Positions 1 to 10,655 of a stretch of DNA of 64,000 nucleotides are shown piece after piece (within the stretch, counting starts at the first letter, position 1; each line of letters starts with the position of its first letter). The position numbers were made by a program, and so were the translations under genes. Below the pieces are notes generated by a model. That model was not told the origin of the DNA. It worked only from the letters and a program-made list of their open reading frames with translations, and made no database searches. Source of the stretch: Nissolia schottii (taxonomy: Eukaryota > Streptophyta > Magnoliopsida > Fabales > Fabaceae); assembly GCA_003254905.1 (NCBI GenBank), contig QANU01005322.1:84463-148462 (forward strand), written 5' to 3'.

Positions 1-2580
1 CAATCTCTTAAAATTAATCTAGTTCTCCTATGGACTAGGTTCTGTAAATCCTTTAGTAGCGTGTGAGGCTAAGGGTTGCATCACCCTCTATGTGATGATC
101 AACTTCTCATTACCACCTAGGTTTCTTTTATCAAGTTCTCCTAAATTTACCAACAATTCATCAATGGGCAATTAACGAAAAGCATTAAGCGCAGAGAAAT
201 CAATTGACAAATAAACACAACTAAATACATCAAAATTGGAGGTATTAAGGTTACATCGTCATTACAATCAAAACGGAAATTAGTTCGTAATGCAAAAACT
301 GAAATTATGAGTAAAAGATGAAAAGATGGAGAAATACATCGAGGATGAGGAACCCTTGGAATTAAATTGTGACTGAATCGATCTCCTTCCTCAGTGTTCT
401 TGTGACTCTTTGTATGTTCTCTCACTCAACACCCCAATAATAGCAAAAGTAATGAAAAGTATGAATGAATGCGTAATAATTTGGTATTCCCTGCCCCCAT
501 TTTCTTTGGTGTGTTTTAACTTAAGTTTTCACATGTTTTGGGCCTCCTACGGTCGTGCCTCACACGAGATGCATAATGTCTCATGCAAGACACCTTCACT
601 GAGTCTTATTCCTCGCTCTCTATTTACCACATCTTGCACAAGAAGAGTGAGCGTCTCGTGCAAGACGCCTTTCAGAATAGAATTTTTTTTTTGCTTTCTG
701 TTGTCTTCGTATCGCACGAGATGAATTCATGTCTCGCACGAAATGCCTTCCAGAACTTCGACATTGCTCTCTGTTTGTTGTGTCTCATGCAAGATGAATA
801 ATGCTCTTTAAGTCTCATGTGAGATGCTTCTACGACTCTCTTTTTGACTCATTTTCTTTGAATTTTGAGCCCTAAAACACTTAAACCTCACATCAAACAT
901 ACCAGAGATAAAAAAAAAAGTCAATTAAATCCAACCAAACATGCATCAAACTCACTAAGTCCTAACCTAACCTATCACCGAACATTTTCTACTTGTCACT
1001 TGCAAGTGTAAATTTAATATTGCTACAAAAACAAATAAATAAATATTATCATCGAATATTTTTGCGTGCTGATGAACGCGTGTGTTTAGTATTGTTCGCT
1101 TTATGTATTTGATAATGTTTATTTATCTCATTTATAATTTTTTTTTTGGTTCGAATGATTGTTAGGTAGTTATTTTTTAGGTGTACAATTAGTATTTTTG
1201 TTATCTTTATATCAAATAAGAGCAATTATGTAGAGTATTATCAACTTTGTATTACTTTTATTATTTTTCAATCATTTTTGTAATACTAACACACAACTCA
1301 AAGTAGACAATTGAAAAAACAAAGGGAGTATCTATATGTTGACAGAATGTCCTACTTTGTCCTTCACCATTTTTCTAGGGGGGATAAGATAGTCATTTAC
1401 TATTTGAAGAGGACACACTAGTCTCTCACAATGCAAAAAAAGAAAAAAGAGAAGGATACATTAGTCTCTCAATTAACTCGTAGTTTCTGAACTTGGCTAA
1501 GTAGCGCAAACTACAAAGAAGCAAGGATTACGTCAAAGACATATGCACAAGTGCATAAAAAAGATATCACTTTATACTAAGATGAATTTAACAAAATCAA
1601 CTCAGTAAATTACCAATTCGCATGTGCATTTCAGTTAAATCAAAAAACAGTTAGTTAATCCATGAATTAATATGCCCTTTTTTGTATGTTGAAGTATCAT
1701 TGAATCGTCTTCAAATGGTGACAAATTATTTTGTCTCCCGTAAAAATTTAGAACCTAACTTTTGAAATCGATTTTGTTTTGGATAAAAATGAACAATTAT
1801 TTTAATATGATTTAAAATCAGGTTTTGGCTTTTTAATCTAATCTAATTATAGATATAAAATAAAACAAGAGTCAATTCTCTCTCTCCATACTATAGGGGA
1901 TGGTACCCTTTGAGTACCAAAAGTTGGGGGAAAACTACTTTTTTTAAGAAAATTGACAAAAACGGCTAAAACATGAAATGAAAAATGACAAAATACTAAA
2001 AATGTAAATGTAAGTAATAGAAGTAATATGAAGGGTATTATTAGATAATTAATAACGTGAAAAAAAATTAAAAGCTCTCAAATGTTTAGTAAAGATATAA
2101 AAGCAAATTCACCTTAGATGTATACACACACTAGCAAGGTGCAGCAGTCACGTACTTGTCAATCTACATATTGCATTTGAATTTGTTTGAAATAAAGGAA
2201 TGCTGGATTTTTATTTTCATATATCTCATTTAATTTACATTTTGAAAAGATAGTAGTTACAAAACTACTTTAGATTTGTATCATGAGTAGGTAAACTGAC
2301 AAAACTATTTATACGTATTTTTTTGGTATAACAAAATTTGAATATCAGATACACTCCAATCCTCTTTATTAGGTGCAATACACATATGTTAGCATATCTT
2401 AACAGGCATTTCGTGCCTATTAAATATTATATTAGTTATGGTCATTGAACATTAATATGAATATGAAAGAGAGCTAATTTGAATATGTTTCAATGAAATT
2501 GTTGAATAAGTGAGAAAGGAAAAGTGGTTTGAAAAAAAATTGCATCAAAAGTGGGGAAGGGGTTAAAAAATAAAAAATGA
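1..2580. other. AT-rich intergenic DNA, repeat-like, no gene
   Basis: No open frame here looks like a protein. Bases 1 to about 900 read like an interspersed, unclassified plant repeat on the minus strand. Bases 900-2,580 are AT-rich. A Stowaway-type end (AAAGGGAGTA) lies near 1,320, but I could not find its partner end. Confidence 0.5.
540..830. repeat. degenerate short repeats of a CTCGTGCAAGACG-like motif
   Basis: At least seven variants of the words CTCACACGAGATGC, CTCATGCAAGAC, CTCGTGCAAGACG and CTCGCACGAAATGC occur in about 290 bp. The spacing is irregular and the surrounding DNA is AT-rich. The motif is itself a near palindrome (CTCGTGC/GCACGAG). It is probably the internal repeat of an old mobile element; the family is not recognised. 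Confidence 0.55.
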
Positions 2581-2740
2581 AAATAGTTAGAACATATTAC
2601 CAACAAAAAAAAGTTATAGGGTTGAAATAAGAAAAAAAAGTTGAACCCCAAAAGGAGGGAATCATCCTTATTGTGTGTGTATACGTTTTTTTCTTCTTTT
2701 TTCTCTCTTGTAGTGTCTTAAATAGGGATGACAAAGTCAT

Positions 2741-2825
2741 TAGGATTAGTCTAGTGGTGGGGGATTTGGATAGTATACATGAGGTTCTAGATTCAAATCT
2801 CATTGCAGTCAATGTAATTTTCAAA
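2741..2825 (+). mobile_element. tRNA-derived SINE-like fragment
   Basis: A box A-like word (TAGTCTAGTGG, 2747-2757) is followed about 35 bp later by a box B-like word (GGTTCTAGATTCAAATC, 2783-2799). This is the internal RNA polymerase III promoter layout of plant SINEs. It does not fold as an intact tRNA, so a SINE relic is more likely than a tRNA gene. Confidence 0.5.
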
Positions 2826-3479
2826 GTACAAGAAAAAACAAAGAATGACAATAAATATTCAATCGTGTGGATGTCCATGAAGATACACGATAATGGGTAC
2901 TCAAATGTAAGAAACTTTTCTCTGTGACGGTGGGGATGGAGACAAAAGTTCGTTCGTGGGAAAAAAGTGAGATGAGAATAGAAACATAGTACCTGCCTAA
3001 ATAAATACCTGAACGTGAAGGGTAATTAAGCAATTTCATATTTATTATATTTTTATATTATTTTTAATAATTAAAATAATAAAGTACCTACTAAAATAAC
3101 ATTTCTTACAATATTTTAAGCTCAATACAATTTTTTTCTTTTAGCCTACCCCCAAAACTCAAGCCAAAACTCAACCATATTATCATGATCTGATAGTCGG
3201 GACCGACCTGCAGAGGACTAATTCCCTTGTGAAAGCATCTAAACATGCTAAAATGTGAACATGCATGAAATGTAACTTAATAAACTATATTTCAAAGTTG
3301 ATTTTCTTTATAAGTGAATACATGATAATTGTTTGTACATAAACATTTGAATATAAATCATGATGTTAAGTCTAACTAAGCGTAACGTCTGAAGACCTTG
3401 CCTGTGTGTGATGAACCTTAGAAGAAAAAAAAAAGAAGAAGAACAAAAAAAAATGAAACACCCATGCGCTGCAACGCCC

Positions 3480-4940
3480 TAGGCACGTTGTAGCGATGCA
3501 GGAACGAAGTCCCACGTCAAAAGTGTTATCTAGAAAGGGTCTCTAGCTCCCCCTATATATAGAAGTCTGCCATAGGTGTTTACACTTGCTAATTCACTCA
3601 AGAGCTTGAAAGGTTTACTTTTAACGAGACTATTTGCTCCAATTCTTTTTCTTCTTTTTCCCTCTTGTTATTCTGTTCGTGGGAAAACAATGACTCCATG
3701 TAGGGTGTCAGGAGCTCCTAATGTTAGTGCTCCTTAACGGTCAGTCATTTCTAAGTGAGTGGTTTTCTTCACGATTTATTTTTAGATCATGTATTTATTT
3801 TTAGAATTATTTATTTTATATATTTTTTGTGTAATTTTATGAGGCATAACTTAATATTTATGAAGTCACTTATTTCCTTATTTACGAAAATAGTTATTGA
3901 TTCTAGAAACTTCTTTATTTGTGAAAGTATTTGTTTATGAAACTATTTTAGAAACTCATGAAACTATTTTAGAACTACATGGGACCATATGTTTTATTTC
4001 ATTAAGTATGACATGTTGCATGTGTATGATATTTATGAATTTAGTCATGTTAAACTATCAGTTATCAGTTATGTTATCATGTTCATCTTATATCATGTTA
4101 TGTTGTTTAAATAGTTTTCATGGGAGTTATATCTAGGATAGAACTGTAAGTTAGAAATAGCCTACATTGACCTTGGTATACCTTGTATGATTGTGATTTA
4201 GAATAGGATTCATGAAAACTTAGGGCAAGACCATGAGGCTCAGACATAGGCAGCCAATGAGGCAAGGGGTCATGTATCGCGAATAATGTATAATGTATCA
4301 TGTATCATGCCATGTAGATTAGAGCAAGACCACAAAGTCTAGACATTTCAGGAATAGTTAAACCAGATTGTCTATCTAGAAAACTCTCAACTTGTTTATG
4401 TTTTCTTTTTACGTGTTATGTATTATTATATAAATGCTTTCATTGTTGCTATTATATTATGTATTGCATTTGTTTGTCATGTTTTTTGTAGTGTCCCATG
4501 GCATCATGAGGGCGGTCATTCGTTGAGGCTCTCCCTAGAGTTCTCACTCCTCAACCTCCCCCTCCAGTTATAAGTTATGACGTAGAGTAACAGTGCATGG
4601 AGTTCATGGTCAGTTGCAGCGATGTTAGGATTCAAGAGTCAATAGTCACCTTGAGGTGAAGCTATATATGGGACATGTTAATTTTATTTTATTTTGCAAT
4701 CGAGTCAGTATCTAGAGTGCTCCAATTGTATACAGGCAGGATCTTCGGACCAGTAGCATATTATATCATGTATATTTATGTTCATTGTAAAAGAGATAAT
4801 GTTTATTTAGAAAATGAAAGTTTTTATTTGTTTTTAATTAAAGTTAAAGTGCATATTTTTACGAAAAGCATCATAAGAGGCTTTCATAAGAGAACTAGTC
4901 CCTTGTATGCCAGTAATGAGTTTTTGGTCGTTACACTGTG
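3480..4940 (+). mobile_element. old LTR-like repeat, copy 1
   Basis: A TATATATAG box near 3,553 is followed by the words TTCACTCAAGAGCTTGAA and GTAGGGTGTCA, then a long AT-rich tract. The same words in the same order recur at about 7.0-7.2 kb, so the two are copies of one family. The layout (TATA box, then a long untranslated stretch, then GTTACA near 4,930) suggests a Ty3/gypsy-type LTR or leader. It is old and diverged, and its ends are not sharply defined. Confidence 0.45.
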
Positions 4941-5730
4941 ACCCTCCTGGAGCAACTATAACTAAAAGTAAACTAAGGACGTTGAACACTCAACTACAAA
5001 GCAAATCTCACCACGGACTCAGAGACTGGTGCTGGCAAACACTAGAGGATCAACTTCATGGACCTCAACCTGGCTAAAACAAACAGATGAAGGCTGAGTT
5101 CATCACTCAGTGAATAGGCACCATGGTACCATACCACCTAGCATATAATCATATCATAACGCATATGATAATAATATGTATAAAAATAATTTATAAGCAT
5201 AACTATATTCACAAGTAACTAGAATAACTGCAATGTATAACTGTAGCTACACACAAGCAATGACGCACCCATTGTAAGCAATCATACCCTATTAGAGTCT
5301 GTTGAGTTGTGTATTAGGTCTTACGATATATCTACACAACCTATCTAGGTGAACAACGATGTCATGCAGATCATCAATAATTAGACTAAGATACCACACA
5401 AGCTAATGATATTGAATCTATTCGCCTCCTCACGAGGGGTCAAGGAGAGACTGGTTCTTAATCCTCAGTCAAGGAGAGAATGGTCTTCATCCTTACTTTA
5501 CTAGGACAAGCCCCTGCGATACTTGCTTGGGTACCCTAAAACCATGAAGCAGTTGAATATAAGGGCACGTTGAACCCGTAGGATATACTAATAAATTTAA
5601 GGGCACAAACTATATATTGGGTCTTATAGTGTATCTGAACTACTTGCTCATCCAATCTGCACTAAGTCACAAACACACACAACAAGCTACACACAAAACA
5701 ATTACATGCCCATCATCTAAATAATATCTG
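4941..5730 (-). mobile_element. LTR-like repeat fragment, reverse orientation
   Basis: This non-coding stretch contains an imperfect local duplication of CAAGGAGAGA(C/A)TGGT (about 5,440-5,490). Its texture is like that of a minus-strand LTR. No terminal inverted ends or target duplication could be fixed. Family membership is a guess based on sequence texture only. Confidence 0.3.
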
Positions 5731-6660
5731 TTTAGGAAGAATCGTAACCTGTTACTATTGATCTATGTATTCATTGTTCTATATAAGTTACTAGTTGTAT
5801 AGGTTACTGGATTATTCATGTCGTTCGAGCTGCCTAAATTATCTAAGTTACTGCATTTATTATCCTAATATCTATGTGTTATGCCAAGTGGTTACTAATT
5901 ATACTAATTACTATGTCTCATTCTTTTACTAAACCATTTACCTATATGAATGGCCATAATTGAATAACCTAACAAGGCAAAGGCAATCGCTTTCTCCACC
6001 TAACACTAACCGGCTGACAGATGATTATTTGACTGACTGTATCGGTTGGTTGAGCTAACTACCTTGATTGGCGATGCCGGCTAACTACTATGACCTTTCA
6101 TGCTAGTCCTACTGCCTATACATTGACTGCCTACACTAACCACTACCTCTATCTGTTATGGCTATGCTGGTTACGGTCATGTGATGATTTACTACCATAG
6201 GATAACTTCACTAATTGATGGCCTTAACATTGTACAATGACTCTACCTTATCATTAATGACCAATTGATCTAGCGTTACTAACTACGCCAATTAATTGGT
6301 CTGACATTTACTGACAACACAACTAAGTCTACACTTGTTGGATACTCTACTGCAACTACATTATCTAAATACAAGTTACTGTTACTCTATGACCACTAGC
6401 TATACTGGGACGACAAACTAGCTAAATGTCATCGATCTACCACCTAACTAACACAACTTCACTGGTTAACTGTCTTACGATTACTATCGGTTTACTGCGT
6501 CTACACTCAGTTAGTTGCTACTTTTGTATAGACTAACTATTGGAGCTACTGGTAGGTATGTGGTGTCTCGTACATTTAGCGACCTTAGAGAGTAGGATAG
6601 AGTGCCTAAGTTAACTTAGAGTGGATCATCGTAGTCAAATAAGTTGACTTTTGGACACTA
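5731..6660. other. compositionally odd, non-coding block
   Basis: About 930 bp have near-balanced composition, few homopolymer runs, and constant recurrence of short words such as GTTACT, CTAACTAC and TGACTG. The flanking DNA is strongly AT-rich with long A/T runs. No open frame of note is present and no exact tandem period is visible by eye. It could be a very degenerate minisatellite. Confidence 0.45.
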
Positions 6661-6949
6661 GTTGTACTACCCAATTTTTATTTATTTTTTATTTTTGTTA
6701 AAGATGACTTGAGATTTTGTTCTTATATTTTAAAATTTAAATATGAGATAATAGATACATGAGTTTAGTTGCTTAAAAATTTAAAGGAGAAAATTTAGAA
6801 ATTTAATAATGTTTCACTAATTAATAGGTTAATGTTTGAAAATTTGAAATAATTGATTTTCTATTATCTTGATTTTAAAATTTATTAGCAATTTATTTTA
6901 TATTTAGTTTAAAAATAAACAAAAATAAAGTAAGAGGAGTTTGGTTTGA
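6661..6949. other. AT-rich spacer, nothing recognised
   Basis: Low-complexity AT-rich DNA leading into the second copy of the LTR-like repeat. I see no gene or site here. Confidence 0.5.
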
Positions 6950-7547
6950 TGTTTTAGTTTCACATTGCTCAAGTTATGATATGGAGGTGGTAGTTTCCCT
7001 TATAAATAGAATCTATCACAGAGTGTTTAGACTTGCTTATTCACTCAAGAGCTTGAAGGTTTAGCTTTTAGTGAGACTATTCACTCTAGTTTAATATTTT
7101 TGTTTGTGGGGAGAAGTAGTGCCTCCACATAGGGTGTCAATATGTTGTTTGAGTGTTCCCAGTCAATTAGCAGTGTTGTTTGAGTTCTTACCAAACTCGC
7201 GGGACGGCAGTTAGCTTCCAACAACTCCAAGTGAGTGAGTTATTGCTCATTGTATATTTTAGTCATTATGTTATGTTCGTATTTTATAAGCATGATTTAA
7301 TTTTAGTATTTTTCATGTTTTAGAAAATAAGGATTTATTTTATGAAAAGTCATTTTTGGAAAATAAGGAGTCGCTTTAGGAAAAAATTTATGAAATTGTT
7401 TTATTGAAACCTTTTATGAAAATTACATTAATCTTTATGAACGTTTATGAAATCATTTACGAAATGATTTTAGAAAGTCACGAAAACATATTGAAAAGTC
7501 ATGTGACCATTGTTTTATTGTATAAAGATCATCATGTTGCATGTGTA
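6950..7547 (+). mobile_element. old LTR-like repeat, copy 2 (left part)
   Basis: It shares with the 3.5-kb copy a TATAAATAG box (about 7,002), TTCACTCAAGAGCTTGAA and CATAGGGTGTCA, and further on CATGTTGCATGTGTATG. The copia element is inserted directly after this last word. The repeat resumes at 13,954 with the CAGTTATCAGTTAT words that also follow in copy 1. This is a nested insertion. Confidence 0.5.
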
Positions 7548-8002
7548 TGTTGGAAATTTATATTTCCAATATTTGTGGGCTCATATTCGTTAACGATTAT
7601 ATTAGCTATTTATCATATATGGCTTAATTCGGTGATCTAATTATTTGGTTAAAAGCCTTTTAGACTTAAGGAAAAGTGAATGTGGGCCCAAATGGGTAGA
7701 TACCACCAGTATTGGCCCATCAGGGGATAATGGGAACCCTGGTGAGCTTAAATACATGAGGAACGGTTATGGTCCCCAATACACCAAATCAGAAAATGTT
7801 TCACTTCTCCCCATCTGGAAGAGAAACAGAAAGTCCCATTGAGGAACTGAGGAGGTTTGGTTGAGGAAGGCCACAAAACCACCGGCTCGTTCTCGATCAA
7901 TCGTTGCAAAGGTCTCCCAATCATTCAGCTATGGATTCAGGTATTTATGCAACCCTTTTAATCCTTAGTAATCTGATGTGATGTAATTGATAAATTCTAA
8001 CA
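7548..8002 (+). repeat. left LTR of the copia element
   Basis: 455 bp, TG...CA ends, and one mismatch to the right LTR near 7,907. A 65-residue open frame inside it (7645-7842) recurs in the right LTR. It is a by-product of the LTR and not a gene. Confidence 0.93.
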
Positions 8003-8389
8003 AGTGGTATCAGAGCCACCCATCATTGTCAGGTTATTAGGATTTGTGTTTTTCTCTTGGATGATTTGGAAAATTGAAATTGTGATTCTAGTTTCCGCTG
8101 CATTATCGTATGTCGATAATTTGTTTATTCATTTTTCCCAATTTTATGAACCCTATTTTGAGAACTTGGGAATTTTTTGAACATTTTTTTCGATTAATTC
8201 CTGAATCCTAATTTGGGGAATTTGGGAATTCAATAAACCCTAAAATTGGGAATTGGGTATTTATGAAGATCATCTCTTTTCAATCAAGTTCCAATTCACG
8301 GATTCAGGTATTTGGGAATATATTTGGCTTTCTTTGTTAATGTTTCATATGCGGACTATATTGTTCATAATGCTTCATATGTGGATTCC

Positions 8390-8770
8390 CATCTGCTGCC
8401 TTCTCCATGAGCCCCATGACGGCCGTTCACGGCTTCTTCCTCCCTCCCACCCAATCGTGGCTGCGGGTCAAGGATGGGTTCCGGCATGAAAGCTGGTTAA
8501 AGAGTTGACGCCGCGAATGCCTCTACAGGTTGATGGTCCCCCCGTGATAGGCGTCTCTCTCCTCCGCTGTCGTCACCGTGTGCAGCGAATCACATCGCGA
8601 CGGTTTCTGCGGTTACTGCCACGATTCAGTGGAGGACGATACGGCCAATCCTTGAGCAGGTCGCGGCGGAGGGAGCCAATGGTGGGCTTGGTGGTCTGGG
8701 TGAGGCGGTTGCGGTTGCGGCGGTTTGCTCCGTGCTCCGTGATCTGCACCGCGACTTGGCTCCGTAATAT
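8390..8770 (+). other. GC-rich segment inside the copia leader
   Basis: About 380 bp are clearly GC-rich, with many CGGCGG and CCTCCC words, inside an otherwise AT-rich leader. An arginine-rich open frame (8505-8822) runs through it but resembles no family I know. The composition looks like part of a plant first exon or 5' untranslated region picked up by the element. That origin is inference. Confidence 0.45.
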
Positions 8771-9719
8771 GCAGATTCTGTTGCTGTTATTTATTTATTT
8801 TTTAAAAGTTAAATTGATTTGAATTGATTTTGTTGTTATTTGCTGTTGCTGGTCCGTGTTTTTGCAATTTGTTGTTTCCTTGTTTTTTGGGTTGCTGTTA
8901 GAAATAATTTTGATGATTTGGGCTCAGCCCAATTCAGCCCAATTCGGTTATGGCTCAAAATATTGCTGTTTTTTGCTTTTCTTTGGGCTGCTGTTTCACA
9001 TTTTTTTTAATTGCTGAAACTATACTTTTTGATGAGGATTTGGGCAATTGATATTGATGCTTTGGTTAGCAATTATTGTTATTTCTTTGGTTGGTGAAAT
9101 GCAAACGTAATTTATTTAGGCCAATTTGTTTCTGAAATTTTTCCAAGAAAGGAAAATTATTTTCTTCTGAAATGGGCTTATAAAGATTGTCAAGACCATA
9201 AAGCATAAATTGCAATCCTGATTTGGTGAAGGTTAGTTATATGGGCCTTTTTGTTCTGGATTAAATTGGCTGGTTGAAATTTTTTTTAATCCAAAATAGG
9301 CCTTTTCTAACAAGAAGGTAATTTTAATTTTATCTTCCATAAAGTTATAGCAATGTTTCCATTTACTAAGGAAGATTAAATGGACATTGGTTTCAGATTG
9401 GGCTGATAAAGGACAATGGGCCATTATGTTTTCTGCCTATGACTTTGCTGTTTTGCGGAATGGGCCACTATCCTTTCTGGTTTTTGTCAAAACATTTGGT
9501 TTTGTTTTGAACATGGATGAACCCTGTTTTTGTTTTGGAAAAATGCAAATATTATATGAGCTAATAAAATCAATTGACGCTGACATCAGACATTGTGGTT
9601 TAGTCTGTGACAAGCGCTATTGATTTAAAAGGTGATTAATTTAAAGAGCTCGGAAATATTGGACCATTTAACCTTGAGGTAATTTGGGTAATTGAAAGGG
9701 TTAATTAATGTTTGTTATT

Positions 9720-10655
9720 TATGCGAATAATAATCGGCCCAAAGGAAGTTTATTATTTGGCCAAATAATGAGCATTAAACATTCAGCTCATTTTCTATTA
9801 ATTATGCGAGCATTAATCGGCCCAAAGGAAGATTATTGTTTGGCCAATTTATAGAAAATATGTGGTAATAAATAGGTTGCAAATTCTCATGTTTCCATGT
9901 GAATATTTAGTCAGTCCAAAGAAAGGCTAAATGTTTGACAGGATATTTTGACAACCTTTTATGATACTTTGAATCCTCTTGTGTGATATGGATTCAATTA
10001 TTTATAAAGAAATTAGTTTCGAGATAAATTGACTGAGACAATATGTTACCAAAGTAGCCTCTATGGTTAAAGTCGGTTTGTTTTGAAACGTAAGGAAACA
10101 GTGATTGTGTGATTCATGTGAATATTGGTCAGCCCAAAGGAAGATCAATGTTTGACCGAATTATATCAACACTTGTGATAATCATAAGATCCATATTTAA
10201 TGGTATTTTCATGATTTTTTTTTTTTTTCTAATAATTTTTAATTGAGTTGATTGAAATAGCATGTTGCCAAAGTAACCTCTGTTATGTAAATTAGCTTAA
10301 TTGAAATTATATGGATGATTGTATGGAGTTATTTATGTGAATTGTGCTCGGCCCAAAGGAAGACACAGTTTGACCAAATAATAACATACCTGTGATGATG
10401 AATGTGTGGCAATTATAAAGTATTTTTCATGTGAACAATAGTCGGTCCAAAGAAAGGCTGTTGTTTGACATAATTTATTGTCAACATTTGATCATTACGT
10501 TAAGAGTACCAATTACAGTTAATTTCTCTATCCAAAGACGAGGAATTAATGTTGTGGTAGGTATCTTGTGATGGATTAAGAGTACCACTTACAGTTAATT
10601 TCTCTGTCCAAAGACGAGAATTAATGTTGTACTAGGTATCTTGTGAAGGATTCCC
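9720..10655 (+). repeat. degenerate repeat array in the copia leader
   Basis: Eight diverged units carry the core (G/T)CCAAAG(G/A)AAG or TCCAAAGACGAG, at about 9735, 9818, 9911, 10119, 10348, 10441, 10534 and 10611. Most are preceded by GTGAATATT-like words and followed by TGTTTG(A/G)C. Because GGCCCAAAG and TTTGGCC are partly complementary, several units could form short stems. The last two units form a 76-bp direct repeat (10501-10576 and 10577-10652). Confidence 0.7.

Noticed and set aside
1-900. Gene-like reading on the minus strand at the window start
   Set aside because: The 92-residue translation has no family likeness, and the sequence texture fits an interspersed repeat better than an exon.
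7645-7842. A 65-residue open frame, repeated identically at 13596-13793
   Set aside because: Both copies lie inside the two LTRs of one copia element. The identity is due to the LTR duplication, not to a conserved gene.
8505-8822. Arginine-rich 105-residue open frame
   Set aside because: It arises from GC-rich DNA in the retroelement leader, has no family likeness, and lacks a plausible promoter or orthologue.
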